Below, piece by piece: positions 5,920-9,527 of a stretch of DNA of 9,527 nucleotides (within the stretch, counting starts at the first letter, position 1; each line of letters starts with the position of its first letter). The stretch covers positions 1 through 9,527 of the forward strand of contig JANWJA010000128.1 of NCBI GenBank assembly GCA_025449615.1, read 5' to 3'. Position numbers and translations under genes: made by a program. The stretch is from Methyloceanibacter sp. Lineage in GTDB: Bacteria; Pseudomonadota; Alphaproteobacteria; Rhizobiales; Methyloligellaceae. The notes under the pieces were generated by a model that saw only the letters and a program-made list of their open reading frames with translations, did not search any database and was not told where the DNA came from.

Positions 5920-6962
5920 GCGAGCTCCACACCATTCGAAGCCGAAGCAACCGGGATCTCGGTCATCTCGGTGACAAGGGAGAGCGCCGCCTCCACGTCA
6001 AAGGGTTCGGGGCTGCGGAAGAACCCCCTCGCCCGCTCGAAGCGTGCAAGCGCCTCGCCTTCCAGCGGCGGCACGGCGCTTGCGACCTGCTCCATCTCGG
6101 CGAAGTCGCCGCTGCAATGCAGCGCCACGTCGCAACCGGCATCGATCACGGCGGATGCGCGGTCCGCAAACGGCCCGCGAAGCGCTTTCATGCCGAGGTC
6201 GTCGCTCATCACCAAGCCTTTGAGTCCGATCAGATTTCGAATCACTTCACCCATTATAACGGGGGATATAGTGGCCGGTCGAAGGTCATCGAAGGCCTCG
6301 AGCACGACATGGGCGGTCATGGCCAAAGGTGCGTCGTTTAGGGCCTGAAATGGCCGAAAATCCACATCTTCCAGAACCTCTCGCGAGGCCACAATTCGAG
6401 GCAAATCGAGGTGACTATCGGCGTGAGCCCGGCCGTGGCCGGGAACATGCTTAATGACGGGCAGGACACCGCCCGCGAGCGTGCCGTCGATCACCGCGCG
6501 GCCAAGCGCGATCACCACGTTTGGGTCGGTGCTAAAGGCGCGGTCGCCGATGATCTCGTGCGCGCCTTCCTCCGGCACATCGAGCACAGGGGTGCAGTTC
6601 ACGTTGATGCCGAGATCGTAGAGCTCTGCTGCGATCAGCCTCGCACCGGCAAAGGCCGCGAGCTTTGCCTGCTCGGGATCGCGCGCGTAGCCGATCCCGT
6701 AGCGCCTCGCCGGCGGCATCTCGCGCCAATAAGGCTTGCGCAGACGCTGCACGCGTCCGCCCTCTTGATCGATGAGGACGAGCACCTCGTCGCTGCCGAC
6801 AGAGGCTTTGAATGAAGCGACCAGTGCGCGGAGCTGATCGGGATCCTTGCAGTTCCGCGCGAAGAGAATGAGACCGCAAGGCCGGGTCCGCGCGAACAGG
6901 GCGCGTTCGGAATCGGTCAGCGCGAGCCCGGCGCAGCCTGAGATAAAGGCGTTGAGTTTCAC
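5916..6962 (-). CDS. nagZ: Beta-N-acetylhexosaminidase NagZ (GH3), cytoplasmic
   Basis: NagZ removes N-acetylglucosamine from GlcNAc-anhydroMurNAc fragments during peptidoglycan recycling, and its products can feed AmpR-type beta-lactamase control where present. The 348 residues show the GH3 blocks: PCGLILFARN (28-37), IDQEGGRVQRL (64-74), GINVNCTPVLDV (118-129), KHVPGHG (171-177) with the NagZ acid/base loop DSH (Asp182, His184), and VMSDDLGM (251-258) whose Asp254 is the expected nucleophile. There is no signal peptide, as expected for the cytoplasmic enzyme. The start is GTG at 6962, because the next residues KLNAFISGCAGLAL match the family N-terminus; no clear Shine-Dalgarno precedes it. 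An 11-bp hairpin ends 15 nt upstream. It overlaps scpA by 4 nt and follows a SPOR-domain gene by 62 nt, so two peptidoglycan-related functions lie together. Confidence 0.95.
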   Translation of the reverse strand: MKLNAFISGCAGLALTDSERALFARTRPCGLILFARNCKDPDQLRALVASFKASVGSDEVLVLIDQEGGRVQRLRKPYWREMPPARRYGIGYARDPEQAKLAAFAGARLIAAELYDLGINVNCTPVLDVPEEGAHEIIGDRAFSTDPNVVIALGRAVIDGTLAGGVLPVIKHVPGHGRAHADSHLDLPRIVASREVLEDVDFRPFQALNDAPLAMTAHVVLEAFDDLRPATISPVIMGEVIRNLIGLKGLVMSDDLGMKALRGPFADRASAVIDAGCDVALHCSGDFAEMEQVASAVPPLEGEALARFERARGFFRSPEPFDVEAALSLVTEMTEIPVASASNGVELA

Positions 6963-6977
6963 GAGCCGGGGCTAACG

Positions 6978-7002
6978 GCCGCTTGACCCGCGGTCAAGCG
7001 GC
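6978..7002. repeat. Hairpin in the SPOR protein-nagZ gap
   Basis: Arms GCCGCTTGACC (6978-6988) and GGTCAAGCGGC (6992-7002) are perfectly complementary over 11 bp with a 3-nt loop. The structure falls entirely within the 62-nt gap between the SPOR-gene stop and the nagZ GTG. On the transcribed strand it is followed by GTTAGCCCCGGCTC with no T tract, so it does not look like an intrinsic terminator. It could limit ribosome access to nagZ, act as a processing or stability element, or serve as an inverted-repeat protein site; the sequence alone does not decide. Confidence 0.6.
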
Positions 7003-7024
7003 GAGTTGGGCGGCCTATTGCCAA

Positions 7025-9127
7025 TTACTGGCTGGCAACCATGCAATCTGACTGGCCTTGGGCCTTGAGCTGGCTACACAGCTTGGAGGCCGTTGCCTTG
7101 TCGGCGATCGGTCCAATGCGCAAGCGATACCAGGTGCCCTTCGAGCCCAGATCGGCCTTCTGCACCATCGGCCGGTAGCTGGCGAGCAGCGATGGATATT
7201 TCTGCTGCATGTCGGCGAAGGAGGCGAGCGCTTCGGTCTGGTCCTTCTTTGAGCCAAGCTGCACGACGTAGGACGCTGCCTTGGCGGGTGCCGCCGCCTG
7301 CGGCGCCGGATCCGCGGCAGCGACTTGTGCCGGCTTCTGTGCGGGCTTCGGCTTCGCTGCAGGCGCGGGCGCGGGTGCAACGGCTGCGGTTTCGGCAGGC
7401 CCGGCCGCAGCGGCGGGAGCTGCCACGGGTGCCGGTGCGGCGGGCATGGCCGGCGCGGTTGCGACGAGTTGCGGCTGAGCGGCGGCGCTTGCGGCTTGAG
7501 CCGGGGCTTCGCCCTCAACCGAGCCATCCGCCCCGACCTTCATTGTCTTCACCTTGCGCGGTCCACCATCGTCGTCAGCGGCAGCATTTGGATCATCGGT
7601 CGAGGCCACGATTGCCGGCGTGTCAACCGATTGCGTCGTTTGCGGCGCGCCGTCGGCGACAGCAGTGCCGCCGGGCATTGCCGGCATGGCGAGCTCTTCC
7701 TGGCGCGGCACCAAATGATCGGCTTCAGGCTGATCGCCATTTTGCAGGCGATCGTAAATCAGCTTGTTCTTGTGCGGGAAGTCTTTGCCGCCGGGTTGGT
7801 CGGGCGCTTCCTTCACAGGACGATTGTCGGCCTGCACCAGCGGGGGCTGGCCTGCGCCAATGCCGCCGCCACTTTGTTTGTAGGCAAACGCAAGCGCGCC
7901 ACCTAGCGCCACCGCACCAAGCAACGCGGCGCCGACCATGACCATGCTGCGATTGCGCAACGACGAAATCCGTGGACCCTTCGCGGTCTCTTTCGCGGCG
8001 ATCTCAGCCTCGCCGAGGAAATCGGCGTCGGGCTGCTCGCTCTCGTAAAAGCTTTGTGCCTGCCGGTTCGGTTGCGCGCTTGCGCCGAGCGAAATCTGCG
8101 GCGGCTGGTCGTAGCCCGAGTGGTACGCTGCGACCTGACGGCCGGACATCGGCGCATTGGGCTGACCATAAGCCGGCGCCCCGCCCTGCTGCATGCTGGC
8201 ATAATTCGGCAAAGGCGGTACGTGCTGTCCGCCGCTGAACGATCCGTTCGGACCGCCGAGCTCGAGCGGAGCATCTTGCGCTAAGGATGCGTCGGCCGGG
8301 TAGCCTAGATCTTCAGGGAAGCTCGCATCAGTGCCGTTCGCTTCCGGAAAACTTGCGTCGGCATAGTGCGGATCGGGAAAACTTCCGTCGGGGAAGCTTC
8401 CGTCGGGAAAACTTGCATCAGCGAAACTCGCGTCCGTCTCGCCAGCTTCGGGGAAGCTCGCGTCCTGATAAGACGGCTGATAGCTCTGCTGCGATTGCGG
8501 CTGGGTCTGATAGTTCTGAGGCGCCTGCGGTTGGCTCTGGTAGTTCTGCGGCGCCTGTGGCTGGGTTTGATAATTCTGCGCCGGATAAGGCTGAGCAGCG
8601 GGATAGGATTCCTGCTGATAGTTTTGCGGCGGATAGGGTTGAGCCGGATAGGGTTGGGTTGGGTAAGGCTGCGGCGCGGGCTGATAAGACGGCGCGGGTT
8701 GGGACTGCGCATAGCCCTGATGGCCTTGAGGCGCACTCGTCATCTGATCGGAATAATTCTGCGGTTGGGTCGGCTGCGGCGCCGGCTGGCTGGGCGCGGG
8801 ACTGTCATACGCGGGACTGTCATAAGAGGCATAGCTCGGCGCCGCCGGTCTTGGCTGGGGCTGCTCGCCACCACGCGTCACCGGCGTATAAGCCGGCATT
8901 TGCGCGAACACAGGCTTAGTACCCCCGCCGAAAATCGAGCGTTGTCCCAGGCCAGTGGGCTTCGTTGCTCCGGAGCTCATATTGGGTTCCTCGCTCAATT
9001 GATGCTGATCATCGCTCCAAACCAAATCGGCTGGAAGCGTCTCATTGGTGCTTTGACTAGCGAAATCTGACTGAAACTTATGGGGCGGGACGGCCTCAAG
9101 GCCGTGACCCTCTTCACGCATTGACAT
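7025..9127 (-). CDS. SPOR-domain, single-pass membrane protein with a repeat-rich cytoplasmic half
   Basis: SPOR domains bind septal peptidoglycan stripped of stem peptides, so this is probably a cell-division or cell-wall protein. It has 700 residues from ATG 9127, chosen because AGGGA lies 7 nt upstream; GTG 9154 would add 9 residues and lacks such a site. Domains in order: a low-complexity N-terminal region (1-385) rich in Pro, Gln and Tyr, with a period-10 repeat (182-211) and a period-5 DASFP-type repeat (222-271); an Arg-flanked membrane helix (about 393-415, VMVGAALLGAVALGGALAFAY); a conserved juxtamembrane block (about 428-462, PPLVQADNRPVKEAP and PGGKDFPHKNKLIYDRL); an Ala/Pro linker (about 540-617); and the SPOR domain (about 618-698, SYVVQLGSKKDQTEA to GTWYRLRIGP). 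Basic residues before the helix indicate a cytoplasmic N-terminus and periplasmic SPOR. It lies between argS and nagZ, a familiar alphaproteobacterial position. Confidence 0.92.
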   Translation of the reverse strand: MSMREEGHGLEAVPPHKFQSDFASQSTNETLPADLVWSDDQHQLSEEPNMSSGATKPTGLGQRSIFGGGTKPVFAQMPAYTPVTRGGEQPQPRPAAPSYASYDSPAYDSPAPSQPAPQPTQPQNYSDQMTSAPQGHQGYAQSQPAPSYQPAPQPYPTQPYPAQPYPPQNYQQESYPAAQPYPAQNYQTQPQAPQNYQSQPQAPQNYQTQPQSQQSYQPSYQDASFPEAGETDASFADASFPDGSFPDGSFPDPHYADASFPEANGTDASFPEDLGYPADASLAQDAPLELGGPNGSFSGGQHVPPLPNYASMQQGGAPAYGQPNAPMSGRQVAAYHSGYDQPPQISLGASAQPNRQAQSFYESEQPDADFLGEAEIAAKETAKGPRISSLRNRSMVMVGAALLGAVALGGALAFAYKQSGGGIGAGQPPLVQADNRPVKEAPDQPGGKDFPHKNKLIYDRLQNGDQPEADHLVPRQEELAMPAMPGGTAVADGAPQTTQSVDTPAIVASTDDPNAAADDDGGPRKVKTMKVGADGSVEGEAPAQAASAAAQPQLVATAPAMPAAPAPVAAPAAAAGPAETAAVAPAPAPAAKPKPAQKPAQVAAADPAPQAAAPAKAASYVVQLGSKKDQTEALASFADMQQKYPSLLASYRPMVQKADLGSKGTWYRLRIGPIADKATASKLCSQLKAQGQSDCMVASQ
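8315..8464 (-). repeat. In-frame 15-bp repeat encoding ten pentapeptides of DASFP type
   Basis: Within the SPOR gene, residues 222-271 fall into ten consecutive five-residue units in one register: DASFP, EAGET, DASFA, DASFP, DGSFP, DGSFP, DPHYA, DASFP, EANGT, DASFP. Seven match D-[AG]-S-F-[PA]. Synonymous codons differ between units (AGC/AGT, TTC/TTT, GAC/GAT), so the peptide rather than the DNA is what is conserved. Confidence 0.85.
8495..8584 (-). repeat. Three 30-bp in-frame repeats encoding a Q/N/Y/P-rich decapeptide
   Basis: Residues 182-211 of the SPOR protein are three tandem decapeptides: PAQNYQTQPQ, APQNYQSQPQ and APQNYQTQPQ. They are preceded by the shorter motif PYP-[TA]-QPYPAQPYP. 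The units are nearly identical at DNA level as well, suggesting recent duplication and a region prone to length change. Confidence 0.85.
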
Positions 9128-9169
9128 GGCGACTTCCCTCGAACCACCCCCCACTCCCCGCTGGTCGGC

Positions 9170-9527
9170 TCAATGCAGCTCATTCATCGCGTGAACCCCG
9201 AGGATGCCCAAACCCGACGCTAGAACACGCTTTGTAGCTGCAATGAGAGCCACGCGAGCACGTGTCAACTCTCGATCTTGTTCGTAAATAAATCGTAATT
9301 GTGGCGAGTCTTTGCCTCGGTTCCAAAGACTATGGAAGTCTCCAGCAAGATCATACAGATAGAAGGCTATGCGGTGGGGCTCATGGGCCATAGCTGCAGC
9401 TTCAACTAGCCTCGGAAAATGTGCCAGCCGACGGATCAAGTCGAGCTCGGCATCATCGGCTAATCTATCGAGATCGCTTCGCGCCAACGCAGCCTCCGAC
9501 AGGTCGAGGTCCGGAAAGGCTTCCGCA
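9170..9527 (-). CDS. argS: Arginyl-tRNA synthetase, C-terminal part (partial, runs off the window)
   Basis: The last 118 codons of arginine--tRNA ligase, the cytoplasmic class I enzyme that charges tRNA-Arg. The frame is open to the window edge at 9527, reading [20 protein letters not shown] and onward, so the true start lies outside. What is visible is the helical DALR-type anticodon-binding domain: a charged [20 protein letters not shown] helix, [41 protein letters not shown] and the final [20 protein letters not shown]. The H-x3-YLYDLA, F-H-x-W-N and GL-x-ILGV features are characteristic of the ArgS C-terminus. It stops at TGA (9172-9170), 42 nt before the preferred SPOR start, so the two genes are probably cotranscribed. 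The catalytic HIGH and KMSKR regions are not in the window. Confidence 0.95.
   Translation of the reverse strand, partial: AEAFPDLDLSEAALARSDLDRLADDAELDLIRRLAHFPRLVEAAAMAHEPHRIAFYLYDLAGDFHSLWNRGKDSPQLRFIYEQDRELTRARVALIAATKRVLASGLGILGVHAMNELH

Noticed and set aside
5065..6348. 427-codon plus-strand open frame opposite scpA and the end of nagZ
   Set aside because: It is antisense to conserved kleisin and GH3 sequence, has no family motifs, and crosses two real genes; a high-GC shadow.
8287..9070. Plus-strand Arg/Ser- and Leu/Arg-rich frames opposite the SPOR gene
   Set aside because: Their periodicity comes from reading the DNA of the SPOR protein repeats on the wrong strand; there is no start context or domain.
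8980..9154. Alternative starts for the SPOR protein (GTG 9154, ATG 9121, ATG 8980)
   Set aside because: Only ATG 9127 has a well-placed AGGGA; ATG 9121 is two codons later and cannot be fully excluded, while 8980 would discard an uninterrupted upstream frame.

Overview
The window is a GC-rich stretch from an alphaproteobacterium. The evidence is gene order: reading right to left on the minus strand it runs argS, SPOR-domain protein, nagZ, scpA, scpB, (ABC ATPase), tatA, tatB, tatC, (LssY_C protein), (small exported protein), serS. The backbone argS-SPOR-nagZ-scpA-scpB-tatABC-serS is a gene order I know from Alphaproteobacteria, especially Rhizobiales-like genomes. The genus cannot be fixed from this window. 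Every supported gene is on the minus strand, and the long plus-strand open frames are shadows of high-GC codon use.

Layout in transcription order. The 3' end of argS (9527-9170) is followed after about 40 nt by a large SPOR protein (9127-7025) with a disordered, repeat-rich cytoplasmic half, one membrane helix and a periplasmic SPOR domain. nagZ (6962-5916) overlaps scpA (5919-5080) by the 4 bases ATGA, and scpB (5049-4288) follows. A solitary FbpC/PotA-type ABC ATPase sits next (3113 to about 4234 or 4282) with no permease or binding protein beside it. tatA (3046-2780), tatB (2662-2252) and tatC (2255-1443) follow; tatB and tatC overlap by ATGA. An LssY_C-domain membrane protein (1434-739) starts 8 nt after tatC. 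A 75-residue exported protein or lipoprotein (638-411) and the 5' end of serS (183-1) complete the strand.

Functionally the cluster joins tRNA charging (ArgS, SerS), cell-wall turnover and division (SPOR protein, NagZ), chromosome organisation (ScpAB, the kleisin and winged-helix partners of SMC) and export of folded proteins (TatABC). Short gaps and overlaps suggest polycistronic transcription through most of it. serS has its own plausible sigma70-type promoter at 226-254.

Non-coding structure: a 112-bp composite palindromic element of REP/BIME type lies between serS and the small exported protein gene (278-389). A shorter relative forms a perfect 15-bp hairpin between tatA and tatB (2713-2744), followed on the coding strand by a T-rich stretch. 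An 11-bp hairpin (6978-7002) lies just upstream of the GTG start of nagZ. I saw no tRNA or rRNA, CRISPR array, insertion sequence or phage gene. Nothing here amounts to a clearly new system; the best leads are the intra-tat hairpin, the period-5 and period-10 repeats in the SPOR protein, the solitary ABC ATPase and the two poorly characterised genes after tatC.
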